DNA of 36,931 bases from a virus: positions 1 through 36,931 of the IMG/VR virus record IMGVR_UViG_3300037245_001824; one strand, 5' to 3'. The stretch's first letter is position 1, and each line of letters begins with the position of its first letter. Under the pieces are notes generated by a model. The model searched no databases, had not been told where the DNA came from, and saw only the letters and a program-made list of their open reading frames with translations. The position numbers were made by a program, and so were the translations under genes. Positions 7,392-15,620 of the stretch are shown here, in pieces.

Positions 7392-9563
7392 TTATTCTGT
7401 TTCAATTTCAATATCTTCATTATTACTTGTATTGGGAACTACTGGACCGCCTACAACAGGGAAGAATTCACCCGGCGCTTTAGCGTCCTTTAGCGGTATA
7501 GTCTGCTGCCTTCCAGCTTCAGCCGTCTTTTGCACCGCTCCTATAGCAGTTTTTTCAAGCTCTGTAATGTTTTTACCGTTCTGAACTTCACCCTTCATAA
7601 TTTCTTGGGTAAGCGTAGTATCATTATCTTCGTTTACCTTTTTCATTTCGGTATTAGCCTTAAGATTTGCCCGGTAATTTTCACCCGCTTGTTTTAAGCG
7701 CTCTTTGGAAATATCAGCTATTCCTTTCATTTCTTGAAGGGTGATATCGGTATCACGATCTTTTTCATTATCAATCAATGAAGTTTGAAGCTGAACAATA
7801 TAGCCTTCAGCTGAATCAATTGTTTGTTGCAGCTCATCAACCGTTACTTTATATTGCTCTAAAGCTTCCCGCGCCTGTTCAGGTATTTCTTCATCTTCAT
7901 CACCGATTTCAGGAACTTGGAAGGCTTTTCTTAATATCGCGGCGTTATCATCTTCACCAAGCTTTTCCATTATGCTAGGAGCAATATAAGGCATTGCAGC
8001 CGGTAACTTCTCACCGAAGTGCATTAGAAGCATTGCTGATTCTTTGCGCCGGTTCTCATAAGCCGGACCTGCATCAGTCGAAACTTCAAATTCTTCAGGG
8101 TCAAGATTTAAATCTTTAATATTCAGGTCTGGAATCTTCTTTGTTTTTCCGTCCTGAAGTCTTACAGTAATGGTTCTATTGGTGTCATATGAGCGGCATA
8201 TAAGCTGTACAACAATCTTTCCCATCTGAACTATGCTCTTACCCATGTTATCCATATAATGAGCTGTGGCAATTTCTCCGGTAGATCCTTTTAATGCCTG
8301 AGCTATTCCACTTTGTCCGGCGTGTTGTTCTATGCCAAAATTAGGATCATGCATACCTATTGCTCTGGCCATGTTATCAAAAGCATTTTGGGCAGAAGCA
8401 ATTAAATGATTTGTTTGGGCGGTATTATCGGCCCTTTGTGGTTTTTCAAGAGCAACACCATGCTTTACTATGGTGTCATATGGTAAATAAGCATGATTTT
8501 CACCATTTATATTATCCCAAATGTCTTTGTACGGTTCTATTTGCTGGGGATCAAGAATATAAGGCTGCCTTGGAGCCTGAGAAGCCAGCTCAGCTTCAGA
8601 GCTTACATAGTAATTAGCCATTAAAGCCGAGTCTTTTGATGGTCTTACAATACCACCATACATCAATTTCCCATCTTCTGAAACGTATCTTTCACCATAA
8701 ACGGGAACAATTGGAATATAATCTATTGGTAGTTTGGTTTCATTTACGAGTAAACCACCTACCCAGCGCTGACAAATAACATGTTTATCCGATACCGTGC
8801 GGTAATCTTCAAATTCAATATCTTCAGCTAATTCTTCATTTTCTTCAACTTCAAAAGGGTCTTGATCTTTGAAGAAGTATTTTTTCTTTTTCGACTCGAC
8901 TATTTTATAGAAGTATATGATACTCAAAGAATCATCTTCCATTTGAGTCATTTCATCGGTTTCAAATGCAGATGATCCGTTGGCAACTTCTTCACCGAAT
9001 TCAGCTATAGCATCATCTCTATTGATATATTCTTTGAAGTACCCCCATGATGCATCAGAGCCGTCTATCATATTGGTAGATGGTTCTAGCTTGACCATAG
9101 TGGAATCATTTACTTGCTTGATAAAAACTTTCAGATCCATTGAAGAATTATCAGAATAATCCAGGGCCACACACATAGCGCCAAATCCGCATGATATTTG
9201 AGACTCAGCAGCTACTTCATAAACTTCATCAGCGCGGGAATAATATTCAATATCATTTACAACCCCCCGCATGAAGTCTTCTTTGTCGGGATCATCATGG
9301 GAAATTTTTATACCGAAGTTGTTCATTCTCATCGGGTTCAGGATTCTATTTAGGAAAGCTCTATAATAATTTACTGTTAAAGTCGGGCGATCTCCACGAT
9401 TCTTTCTCACTTCAGGGTCCCACATGTGGCCGGAAATGATTTTTAATTCATCTTCATAAATAGGGTAGATTTCGCTATAATGACCTTCAGCGCGAACAAC
9501 AAGTTTTCCCGTTTCGGTTCGCTTCTCAGCCATTACTTCAGGACTAAACGTTTGTTTCTTCAT
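7392..9563 (-). CDS. Portal protein, P22 gp1-like
   Basis: A 723-residue protein, almost exactly the length of P22 portal (725). Early segments such as VRAEGHYSEIYPIYEDELKI and the tract around residues 55-80 (TLTVNYYRAFLNRILNPMRM) fit the gp1 family. The last 130 residues are helical and charged, matching the long C-terminal barrel of P22-type portals. Twelve copies form the channel for DNA packaging and exit. The start overlaps the terminase stop by four bases (ATGA), so the two are translationally coupled. Confidence 0.9.
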   Translation of the reverse strand: MKKQTFSPEVMAEKRTETGKLVVRAEGHYSEIYPIYEDELKIISGHMWDPEVRKNRGDRPTLTVNYYRAFLNRILNPMRMNNFGIKISHDDPDKEDFMRGVVNDIEYYSRADEVYEVAAESQISCGFGAMCVALDYSDNSSMDLKVFIKQVNDSTMVKLEPSTNMIDGSDASWGYFKEYINRDDAIAEFGEEVANGSSAFETDEMTQMEDDSLSIIYFYKIVESKKKKYFFKDQDPFEVEENEELAEDIEFEDYRTVSDKHVICQRWVGGLLVNETKLPIDYIPIVPVYGERYVSEDGKLMYGGIVRPSKDSALMANYYVSSEAELASQAPRQPYILDPQQIEPYKDIWDNINGENHAYLPYDTIVKHGVALEKPQRADNTAQTNHLIASAQNAFDNMARAIGMHDPNFGIEQHAGQSGIAQALKGSTGEIATAHYMDNMGKSIVQMGKIVVQLICRSYDTNRTITVRLQDGKTKKIPDLNIKDLNLDPEEFEVSTDAGPAYENRRKESAMLLMHFGEKLPAAMPYIAPSIMEKLGEDDNAAILRKAFQVPEIGDEDEEIPEQAREALEQYKVTVDELQQTIDSAEGYIVQLQTSLIDNEKDRDTDITLQEMKGIADISKERLKQAGENYRANLKANTEMKKVNEDNDTTLTQEIMKGEVQNGKNITELEKTAIGAVQKTAEAGRQQTIPLKDAKAPGEFFPVVGGPVVPNTSNNEDIEIETE

Positions 9564-10939
9564 CCAACAAATTTTCCCGTTCTCTCATGAACATTTTGAA
9601 CAATGGTGTTTTTCCTATTAGGATTTTTCTTTGAGTAACCGCCGAAAAATGTCATTGCCCATGCGTCCCCGTAATCCGGTGACCTACCAAGTTTAATCTT
9701 GATAGCGTCTTTACCTTCTAAAATTTTTCTATTCGTCTTCTTTTCATAAAAATAATCAATATTTGTCAAATCTTCTTTTATTTCTTTGTGTTTCAACAAA
9801 TAGCCGTCTCTAAGCCACTCTTTACCCTTGTAATAACATTCTACCCGTGCATTGGTGAAAGAGTCGTCTTCAGCCGCATAGGATGAATTATACTCTACCA
9901 CTTCACAAATACCTTTCTGCTGAAGTTTTCGCTTCAACATGTCATGTATCCCGTTACCATGGCCGCCGGTGCAGTCAATTATTACAACATCAACCCCGTC
10001 TTCAATCACCATCTCAATTACAAAGTCAACAACTTCCACATTATCCAGTTTACCGCGCACTTCAGTTCTCAGGTGAATATTTCCCTGCCTTAAGAAGTAA
10101 ACGGTGTTATCATCACCAAAACGAGCCACATCTACACCGGCAACCTTAACAGCATCATTTTTAACCGGGATTCTTTCAAAAGCTTCATCCACCAATTGAG
10201 GGGAAATAAGATTTGATGAACCGGCCCTGGGGAATTGACCTTTTACTTTTACTCTCACAAAGTCGGAATCATCACCATAGGTTTGAATCCACTCAGCAGC
10301 CAATTCCTTATCAGCCATTTTTGCGGTTCGGCTGTCTACCTGTTGTGTGGCCCAAAGGTGCTTATGATCATGGAAGGCTTTGTGAAATTCTCCATCTGTT
10401 CTTGTGGGATTACCCAGCATTGCAATTCTACTTTCAGGAGTAGTTAATGATCCATAAGCAGCTTCAAAGATATTGGTTGCTATTGCGCTGGCTTCATCGA
10501 ATACCATTAATACATCACCATGCAGACCTTGAAAGGCTTCAGGTTGGGCTTCATTCCATGGGACGGCTTCAGCAAACCAATCATCATCACCACCAACAAC
10601 CATCAATCTAGTTTTAGTAGCTATCAAAGCATCTTTAAGTAATGACTCCCGGCCCCACATAACTAATTCAGCCCAAAGGCGGGTCTTAAGTTGGGTAGCC
10701 GTGTTACTGGTTGCTATAATCCTTGATCCAGGCCTGGTTAAGAGAAACCAGCTTATTACCCATGAAGTTGCTGCTGTCTTTCCTATACCGTGACCTGAAG
10801 CAACTGCCGTTCTTTTATGATCACGAACATTTTCGAGAAATTCAATCTGCCAATCATCAGGCTCAACACCAAAAATGTCCCGCACGAATTGTACGGGATC
10901 ATCATAGTAGTTGATTATTATGTATTGGCCGTCAGTCAA
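9560..10939 (-). CDS. Terminase large subunit
   Basis: A 459-residue packaging motor. The ATPase domain has a Walker A-type loop SGHGIGKT (residues 48-55) and a Walker B segment DVLMVFDE (D148, E149). The C-terminal RNase H-like nuclease shows acidic residues at VAGVD (D270), VVIID (D322) and PDYGD (D422, D425). It translocates DNA into the procapsid and cuts the concatemer. It is followed by portal, as in most tailed phages, but its small-subunit partner is 5.5 kb upstream (16492-16959). Circular permutation of the genome suggests headful (pac) packaging. Confidence 0.95.
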   Translation of the reverse strand: MTDGQYIIINYYDDPVQFVRDIFGVEPDDWQIEFLENVRDHKRTAVASGHGIGKTAATSWVISWFLLTRPGSRIIATSNTATQLKTRLWAELVMWGRESLLKDALIATKTRLMVVGGDDDWFAEAVPWNEAQPEAFQGLHGDVLMVFDEASAIATNIFEAAYGSLTTPESRIAMLGNPTRTDGEFHKAFHDHKHLWATQQVDSRTAKMADKELAAEWIQTYGDDSDFVRVKVKGQFPRAGSSNLISPQLVDEAFERIPVKNDAVKVAGVDVARFGDDNTVYFLRQGNIHLRTEVRGKLDNVEVVDFVIEMVIEDGVDVVIIDCTGGHGNGIHDMLKRKLQQKGICEVVEYNSSYAAEDDSFTNARVECYYKGKEWLRDGYLLKHKEIKEDLTNIDYFYEKKTNRKILEGKDAIKIKLGRSPDYGDAWAMTFFGGYSKKNPNRKNTIVQNVHERTGKFVG

Positions 10940-10948
10940 TAATTAATC

Positions 10949-11524
10949 CTATAGCCTTGGTTCTTCAGGACCTTTATTTGGTGCTACCGCGTCCAATTCT
11001 TTATAAGTATTTCTTTGGACTTCTGCCACCTGCCTTAAGCACAGAACAATAGTATTATTATTATTCCAAATCATATCCCGTTGCGCATGCTCAGAATCTT
11101 TGATTAATTCAGTCTTTGCTTCTACTTCCAAGCATAACTTATCAAGCAAATCTTCCAGTTTCCACCCTTCGTGGTTGTCACGGCCCATTAGAATGTTGCC
11201 ATTTCTTTTGGCTGGCGACACTCCACTACATACTTCATTCAGGGTTGGTTCTGGTGTGGTTACACCTTGGAAAGCGGCTATTTTATCCATAGCTTTTATT
11301 CCGGCAAGCAAATCATTAGCCGCGAAATTAGCGTTTTCAAATACCACTTTTGGAGACCACGAAACGTAACCTTTGCGATCAGGCATTGGGTCGTTGTATT
11401 CTACCAAATAACCTTCATCATCACCATTTTCATCTGCTGGTAAATCCCAGCCGCGATAATCATTGTATTCTTTTCTGGTCATTGGTTCACCAGTTACCAG
11501 CTTTACGCCTATGTACTTTGTCAT
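10949..11524 (-). CDS. Phage accessory protein with N-terminal 'GYLVEY...SWSPK' module
   Basis: A 191-residue protein. Residues 1-65 (MTKYIGVKLVTGEPMTRKEY, NDYRGWDLPADE, EGYLVEYND, GYVSWSPKVVFE) carry a module seen at the N-terminus of many small phage proteins of unknown function, including relatives of the N4 Gp49/Sf6 gene 66 group. The rest is helical and unrecognised. The ATG is preceded by AGGAAAAG, part of a leader (TCAAACACTAACAGGAAAA) nearly identical to the one before the gene at 26759-27217. It sits just upstream of the terminase large subunit. Confidence 0.75.
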   Translation of the reverse strand: MTKYIGVKLVTGEPMTRKEYNDYRGWDLPADENGDDEGYLVEYNDPMPDRKGYVSWSPKVVFENANFAANDLLAGIKAMDKIAAFQGVTTPEPTLNEVCSGVSPAKRNGNILMGRDNHEGWKLEDLLDKLCLEVEAKTELIKDSEHAQRDMIWNNNNTIVLCLRQVAEVQRNTYKELDAVAPNKGPEEPRL

Positions 11525-11552
11525 TTACTTTTCCTGTTAGTGTTTGAATGTA

Positions 11553-11658
11553 TTGGATAGCTTGGAATCGAACCAAGAACCCCCCTTCAGGTATTGAAGG
11601 ATTGTAAACTACAATTACAAGAGCCTTCAAATACCGGGAGCCACCCAGGACCTATCCA
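11553..11658 (-). tRNA. tRNA-like gene with an atypical, extended anticodon arm
   Basis: The ends are those of a tRNA. A seven-pair acceptor stem forms from TGGATAG and CTATCCA with discriminator A (CCA is not encoded). A perfect T arm follows the rule: CTTGG, loop TTCGATT, CCAAG. The middle is abnormal and the total is 106 nt. A six-pair stem TTGTAA/TTACAA holds a seven-base loop TTGTAGT, in which U33 and anticodon GUA (Tyr) can be read. This stem is extended outward by GGTATTTGAAGG with CCTTCAATACC (11 pairs, one bulge). An alternative fold gives a class II variable arm CCTTCA-ATACC-TGAAGG. The D arm is unclear (CTGGG-TGGCT-CCCGG). It may be an unusual tRNA-Tyr, a decayed tRNA or a tRNA mimic. 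Confidence 0.5.
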
Positions 11659-11687
11659 GGTGAATTATTTTGGGCAGGTCTTCCGAC

Positions 11688-12008
11688 CTAGAAACGTCTA
11701 TTATCAACCCATGGCCCACAATCTGAACGGCTAACTCGTTTATCAAGAACTAAGTTAGAATATTGTGATTTGGTTGGGTCTTGCGCTACATCAAAGGTAA
11801 CGCCGTCTACCCTCGCCTCTACTGGTTGCATAAATAAACTTATAGTGTTAGCTTCTTCTCGTTGTTCAAACGAGCCAGCAAACGCATTCTGAATATCTAG
11901 CGAATCAATAAAGGACTTTTCAGATTCAGATTCAAATGGTGGATGCTGAGCCCATGAGAATAGAGCTCCCACCATTAAAATCAAGAACGAAAGAATGAAA
12001 TGCTTCAA
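11688..12008 (-). CDS. Small exported protein with signal peptide
   Basis: A 106-residue frame that starts with TTG at 12008; an AGGAG box eight bases upstream favours this start, and no ATG is placed as well. Residues 1-20 form a signal peptide (KHFILSFLILMVGALFSWAQ), probably cut after Ala-Gln or nearby. The mature part of about 85 residues has no recognised domain and one cysteine. Export by a phage protein suggests a periplasmic role such as lysis (spanin-like), superinfection exclusion or host interaction; I cannot choose between these. It lies between the FtsK-gamma-like gene and the tRNA-like gene. Confidence 0.65.
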   Translation of the reverse strand: MKHFILSFLILMVGALFSWAQHPPFESESEKSFIDSLDIQNAFAGSFEQREEANTISLFMQPVEARVDGVTFDVAQDPTKSQYSNLVLDKRVSRSDCGPWVDNRRF

Positions 12009-12066
12009 TTACTTTCTCCTTTTATTTGTTTTGCGCTCACTTATGGTAGAGCACTTCACCTGCCAT

Positions 12067-12804
12067 TTATTCGGGAAGGTCAACTTCTTCCTGTTTTTCG
12101 GCTGCTTCAGTTTCTACTTCTTCACCTTCAATTACTTCATCACCAGGGTTTAAACCCTGAGTAGTTTCATTTTCTTCAGCTAAAGTATCATGGACTAATT
12201 CCTGTTCATCATCTTCAGATTCTTCTTCAATCTGGAAAACCGCGCGCGGCATTGCTCCACGACTAATACCAACCACACCAATTTTTTCCAATTGATCCAT
12301 GATTCTACAGGCTCTATTATAACCAATACCGCCTTCCCTTTGCAATTCTGATATAGTTAGAGTTGAGCAAGACTCCTTCACTATATGAGCCCTTATACTA
12401 TCAAGCATTGGGTCTAATTCTTCTTCATCCTCTTCTATGGGCTCGGTTCTTACATCATTTAATTCAAGATCTTCCTGATATTCTTTCTCTGTTAGATCAC
12501 GAGCAGAAACTTCTTCCCCGGTATCCAAACGAACAACGCGAAACAATTTTAAATCAAAGTCATGTATTTCACGGCACTCCACCTTTTTAGGTATTCCGTT
12601 TTCTAGCTGTTCTGCCAGTTCTGAAATATATGAAGACTTTTGATCAATTTCACCTTTGAACATTTTAGCCTTGGCTTTTTTCTGCAACTCAAGCACTTTG
12701 AGCGCCTTCAGTTCTCCCAGTAAAATGTCAGTCACTTCGGCCTTTTGAGTTTGAGTCAAAGGAACCGGCAACATCCGTTCAACATCTTTTTCCTTGTTTT
12801 CCAC
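12067..12804 (-). CDS. Phage protein with an FtsK gamma-type winged-helix domain
   Basis: A 245-residue protein from a GTG start, with AGGGAAAG about four bases upstream. Residues 131-192 (DPMLDSIRAHIVKESCSTLT, ISELQREGGIGYNRACRIMD, QLEKIGVVG) closely follow the FtsK/SpoIIIE gamma domain, including the diagnostic IGYNRA.R.MDQLE..G.V core. In FtsK this winged helix reads the KOPS sequence and contacts XerD. No FtsK ATPase is present. Residues 20-115 are a charged helix and a small strand-rich segment (DLKLFRVVRLDTGEEVSARD). The C-terminal 50 residues are very acidic. It probably binds DNA sequence-specifically; whether it targets host KOPS sites or phage DNA is not shown. Confidence 0.85.
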   Translation of the reverse strand: MENKEKDVERMLPVPLTQTQKAEVTDILLGELKALKVLELQKKAKAKMFKGEIDQKSSYISELAEQLENGIPKKVECREIHDFDLKLFRVVRLDTGEEVSARDLTEKEYQEDLELNDVRTEPIEEDEEELDPMLDSIRAHIVKESCSTLTISELQREGGIGYNRACRIMDQLEKIGVVGISRGAMPRAVFQIEEESEDDEQELVHDTLAEENETTQGLNPGDEVIEGEEVETEAAEKQEEVDLPE

Positions 12805-12824
12805 TTTGCTTTCCCTGTTGGTGA

Positions 12825-13301
12825 TTAACGTATGATTACAGCTTGGCTTTCTGAGCCTATAACATCGGGCCGGAAATCTGTCTTTCTGGTATAAATACCT
12901 TCATCTTCTAGCTCTTGGTAGAAGTTATCAATATGCCGGCCATCTCTGATTTTAAACTTTTTGCGCTTTGGAACCTTATTTGTGAACAAACCCTTAGCGT
13001 TCTTTCTATAGGAATTATCAGCAACAAAGCCCGGGTACTTTTTTGTTATTCTGGCATCTCTTTTTATTGAAGCCCTTTTTGAACGTCTTTCCATGGCTAC
13101 TTCCTTTGAAGGTCTTCTGTCTGGATCACAGTACTGGAACTTGCATCCCTTTGCGTGATTAAGAAAGCCTTGGCAAACCATGTTTATATTACCTGGGGAC
13201 CCGTCCACTGATTCAGCAGCCGCTTTTATGGAAGGATACTGTTGAACAAAATTACCCTCCATATCAAGCTTGTTCACTGGTGTTTCGTGACCTTTAGGCA
13301 T
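12825..13301 (-). CDS. Protein with an IENR1/NUMOD1-type DNA-binding repeat
   Basis: A 158-residue protein beginning MPKGHETPVNKLDMEGNFVQ. Residues 8-57 (NKLDMEGNFVQQYPSIKAAA through ...KGCKFQY) fit the intron-encoded nuclease repeat pattern (V..LD..GN....Y.SI..A......I..V..G....A.G..W/F.Y). This motif normally sits beside GIY-YIG or HNH nuclease domains in homing endonucleases. No nuclease motif is seen in the remaining basic region (residues 65-125). It may be a remnant or a stand-alone DNA-binding protein. The ATG shares one base with the stop of the upstream gene; an upstream in-frame TTG at 13307 is less likely. Confidence 0.7.
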   Translation of the reverse strand: MPKGHETPVNKLDMEGNFVQQYPSIKAAAESVDGSPGNINMVCQGFLNHAKGCKFQYCDPDRRPSKEVAMERRSKRASIKRDARITKKYPGFVADNSYRKNAKGLFTNKVPKRKKFKIRDGRHIDNFYQELEDEGIYTRKTDFRPDVIGSESQAVIIR

Positions 13302-13489
13302 TACCAACCCCCAGGGTGAAAGATGGCTGATAGTTCACGCTTTGATTCTTTGGGTCGAATATCGAGCAATAGAGCCAATGAACGAGCAGCCTTTGAAAGC
13401 ATGAAAAGCAATGATGATGCAATAGATCCCGATATTACAAAAGGAGCCAGTAGAGCAAATAACGCTATTTTAAGTTTTCTCTTTTTCAC
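13301..13489 (-). CDS. Small single-pass membrane protein
   Basis: A 62-residue frame with a GTG start at 13489 preceded by GCGAGG, the Shine-Dalgarno-like leader used by several genes here. The N-terminus is strongly basic (KKRKLK) followed by one or two apolar stretches (IALFALLAPFVISGSIASSL, LFML), then a short basic-acidic tail. This looks like an inner-membrane peptide with its N-terminus inside. The function is unknown. It is first in the operon that follows the AT-rich palindromic motif at 13513-13539, and it is coupled to the IENR1-type gene. Confidence 0.6.
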   Translation of the reverse strand: MKKRKLKIALFALLAPFVISGSIASSLLFMLSKAARSLALLLDIRPKESKRELSAIFHPGGW

Positions 13490-13512
13490 AATGACCTCGC
13501 TTTGTTAACACT

Positions 13513-13539
13513 GTATTATCTATTATATATATTTAATAC
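13513..13539. promoter_or_regulatory. AT-rich palindromic motif upstream of the 13489-12067 cluster
   Basis: GTATTA and TAATAC are separated by 15 bases of TA-rich sequence that contains ATATATATTTAA. Related palindromes around TAAATATATA occur at other gene-cluster boundaries (16132-16157, 19636-19652, 21337-21357, 27241-27271), each just before a downstream minus-strand gene. This makes it a candidate promoter and/or operator. In this copy the core runs in the opposite orientation, which its dyad symmetry would allow. Confidence 0.45.
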
Positions 13540-13542
13540 ACA

Positions 13543-13896
13543 TTAATCAAGCAGTATCTTAACTTTTAGTCTTTTACATTCTTTTACAACACATTTGACC
13601 ACCCATCCACATAGGTATGCCCTGGCTTCAGAACTTCCTAGATCGCCAGTAACTATTTCAACTCTGTCGAGAACATGTTGAGCCTCATGAGCCATTGTGC
13701 TCATTTTCGGGTTATCCAATATTAAAAATATTTCATGATCATGGGAACCTATCGTAACAAGTCCGCTTTGATAAATAGCCTCTTTGCTTGGCTTTGATTC
13801 GCTAACATGAATATGGAGGACGAACGGGTAAATCTCGTTCCTATACTGCTTGCACTGGTAATTCTTAGGTGTTGAACCGTATTGGAGAATACTCAC
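13543..13896 (-). CDS. HExxH zinc metalloprotein (putative phage peptidase)
   Basis: A 117-residue protein with a zincin motif, HEAQH (H70, E71, H74), in the context STMAHEAQHVLDRV. A downstream glutamate in SSEARAYL (E90) is placed as a third zinc ligand. The DxxG..EARAYLCGW pattern is like small phage and host metallopeptidases of the ImmA/SprT-like size class. It may cleave a host or phage protein, but the substrate is unknown. Its start overlaps the stop of the 13893-14498 gene by four bases. Confidence 0.7.
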   Translation of the reverse strand: MSILQYGSTPKNYQCKQYRNEIYPFVLHIHVSESKPSKEAIYQSGLVTIGSHDHEIFLILDNPKMSTMAHEAQHVLDRVEIVTGDLGSSEARAYLCGWVVKCVVKECKRLKVKILLD

Positions 13897-14498
13897 TTTT
13901 TAATTTCCTTTACAGGATCTGCCCATTCGCCTTGGTCGTTTAGGTACTTGCCAACTCTTGAGACATCATGCCAGCCTTGAGCGGTGCAAATAGTATTAGT
14001 TTCCGGTTTTATGGCAGCTACAAGGTACTCGCTCCCCTCTGCTATTGGTCCAAGCTTAACCCATTTACCGCGTAAGTCTTCAGCGTTCATATACTCAGGC
14101 TTAGGTTTTGGTGCTTCTATAGGCGGGTTGTTTGTGATTTTTATAAAATCTGAAAACAAAACAACTTCATCTTCATCGAACACACTAGCACTCTGAAGAT
14201 GTTTATTTATGTAATGAGGGAAGAAATCACCAATAACATTGAAATTAGTCCAACCTAAAGCTTTTTTAATTGTATTGAGCTCACCTACATTTTCACATTT
14301 AACTTGCTTTCCCTCAATAGCCTCTAATGGAGACACGCATAATACGACCTTATCATAAAATCGCCCAGCTTCGTCAATGTATCTTCTTCCAGGTTCATTA
14401 CCTAAAATCATACTCTTAGGGGTGCTCTCGTCAAGCGTGTCACCACTCGACAAGCAAAAGCATTCTACACTTTTCAGACTTGGTATTTCTTTGTTCAT
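13893..14498 (-). CDS. Hypothetical protein with C-terminal small beta domain
   Basis: A 201-residue protein that I do not recognise. The N-terminal 110 residues contain three cysteines and no known motif. The C-terminal part (LRGKWVKLGPIAEGSEYLVA, then a second strand-rich segment with TAQGWHDVSRVGKYLNDQG) looks like a small beta-rich domain. It overlaps both neighbours and lies in the accessory cluster between the terminase subunits. Some resemblance to small 'surface/valency' phage domains is too weak to call. Confidence 0.65.
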   Translation of the reverse strand: MNKEIPSLKSVECFCLSSGDTLDESTPKSMILGNEPGRRYIDEAGRFYDKVVLCVSPLEAIEGKQVKCENVGELNTIKKALGWTNFNVIGDFFPHYINKHLQSASVFDEDEVVLFSDFIKITNNPPIEAPKPKPEYMNAEDLRGKWVKLGPIAEGSEYLVAAIKPETNTICTAQGWHDVSRVGKYLNDQGEWADPVKEIKK

Positions 14499-14803
14499 TA
14501 CTTAACCCTCTTGTTTACTTTGTAGGTTGGAATGCAGGGGTTTTTAGGTTCAAAAAATGCCGGTTCCTTGTATTCAATCACTGTCGGCGCGAGAAATGGA
14601 ACCAACCCCTTTGCAGCGTCCTCTATTGGACTGGGCTCAAATATAAACTTTGAACCACATGAGCTACATATAAACGTATCACCGATTTTAATCTCACTAC
14701 ATATGAGAAACGAAAAACAACAGTTGTTAAGTATCGGCTCTTTTGCTTCTTCTGGAATAACTGCAGCAGCTTCAGCTTCTTCGGTTAAGTCTTTATAGTT
14801 CAT
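14498..14803 (-). CDS. Small zinc-ribbon-like protein
   Basis: A 101-residue protein, start taken at the ATG at 14803; an in-frame GTG lies two codons upstream. Residues 25-55 contain a Cys cluster (NNCCFSFLIC, then FICSSCGSKF) in which C-x2-C pairs could hold a zinc ion. The start overlaps the end of the kinase-like gene by 11 bases. No family is recognised. Confidence 0.6.
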   Translation of the reverse strand: MNYKDLTEEAEAAAVIPEEAKEPILNNCCFSFLICSEIKIGDTFICSSCGSKFIFEPSPIEDAAKGLVPFLAPTVIEYKEPAFFEPKNPCIPTYKVNKRVK

Positions 14804-15206
14804 GATCACTCGCCTTTATGATTCTTTCAGCAGCCCAAGATTCAAAGCGGTTTGACATATCCAAATAAACTTCCTCCGGCACATTGTGGATGCTTTGGAT
14901 TTTATTATCCATCCTTATAACTTCAAATTCATCAACATTAGGATACATTAATAGTATTTCAAAATACGGCTGCATATCCTTCACCGTTGTGAAAGTATTT
15001 GAAACAACACAATCCATATTCCTTCTTGCGCAGTCCCTCGCCTGATCAAGGCAATAGGTTTTTCTAAGCAAATCAAAATTTTGATCAAACTTGTACACCC
15101 CGTTAGAGACGCAAAACATATCGTTCTCTATGTGCATACAGTTTAATTTCTTGGCTTCGGTTGACTTACCAGAACCAGGTAAACCTCTAATTAGTGTTAA
15201 TTTCAT
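14793..15206 (-). CDS. P-loop polynucleotide-kinase-like protein
   Basis: A 137-residue protein with a clear Walker A loop, RGLPGSGKST (residues 7-16), followed by the conserved acidic segment IENDMF (D29), as in the T4 Pnk/PNKP kinase family (AAA_33). There is no phosphatase domain. It probably transfers phosphate from ATP to a 5'-OH nucleic-acid end or a small substrate. In combination with the RtcB ligase at 21937-23031 it raises the idea of nucleic-acid repair, although RtcB does not need 5'-phosphate, so a direct link is not shown. Four-base overlap with the upstream gene. Confidence 0.8.
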   Translation of the reverse strand: MKLTLIRGLPGSGKSTEAKKLNCMHIENDMFCVSNGVYKFDQNFDLLRKTYCLDQARDCARRNMDCVVSNTFTTVKDMQPYFEILLMYPNVDEFEVIRMDNKIQSIHNVPEEVYLDMSNRFESWAAERIIKASDHEL

Positions 15207-15478
15207 GAGTCTTTCTCCATTTCACGGTCCATAAATATCTGAATTACAAACAAATCACCATCATTAGGATACCAGTTGTCACCACCATAAGTACAATACG
15301 TTATAAACTTTTTGACATTTTCGGTTGAATCACGCCTGGACGCGCGCCGGAATACTAAAACCCTTGTGGGAATATCTGTAATATCATGCCAACATTTGTT
15401 AACCCTTGATTTGTCTTGAGAAGGTATTACTTCGTAAATTGGGTTTCCGTGCCTTTCTAACACTCTGGACAACTTCAT
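15203..15478 (-). CDS. Hypothetical small protein
   Basis: A 91-residue basic N-terminal, acidic C-terminal protein with no recognised motif (MKLSRVLERHGNPIYEVIPS...). A mixed alpha/beta fold is likely. It starts 3 bases after the stop of the 45-residue gene and overlaps the kinase-like gene by four bases, so it is co-translated with it. Confidence 0.6.
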   Translation of the reverse strand: MKLSRVLERHGNPIYEVIPSQDKSRVNKCWHDITDIPTRVLVFRRASRRDSTENVKKFITYCTYGGDNWYPNDGDLFVIQIFMDREMEKDS

Positions 15479-15480
15479 AC

Positions 15481-15618
15481 TTACACCCCCGCGTAAAAGT
15501 CTACAAAACCATCAATATTTATTTCATACCAATCAGGGTACACATAAGGTAAGCAGCCTAATTTGGTTTCAGTACCCCACTCAATAAGTTCATCGTCTTT
15601 ATTAACTATTGTAAACAT
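15481..15618 (-). CDS. Very small hypothetical protein
   Basis: A 45-residue frame (MFTIVNKDDELIEWGTETKL...YAGV) with a good ribosome binding site (GGGAG, seven bases before the ATG). It packs tightly between its neighbours: its stop is 3 bases before the next start. The composition is acidic and aromatic. No function can be given. It fills what would otherwise be the only gap in this cluster. Confidence 0.55.
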   Translation of the reverse strand: MFTIVNKDDELIEWGTETKLGCLPYVYPDWYEINIDGFVDFYAGV

Positions 15619-15620
15619 CT

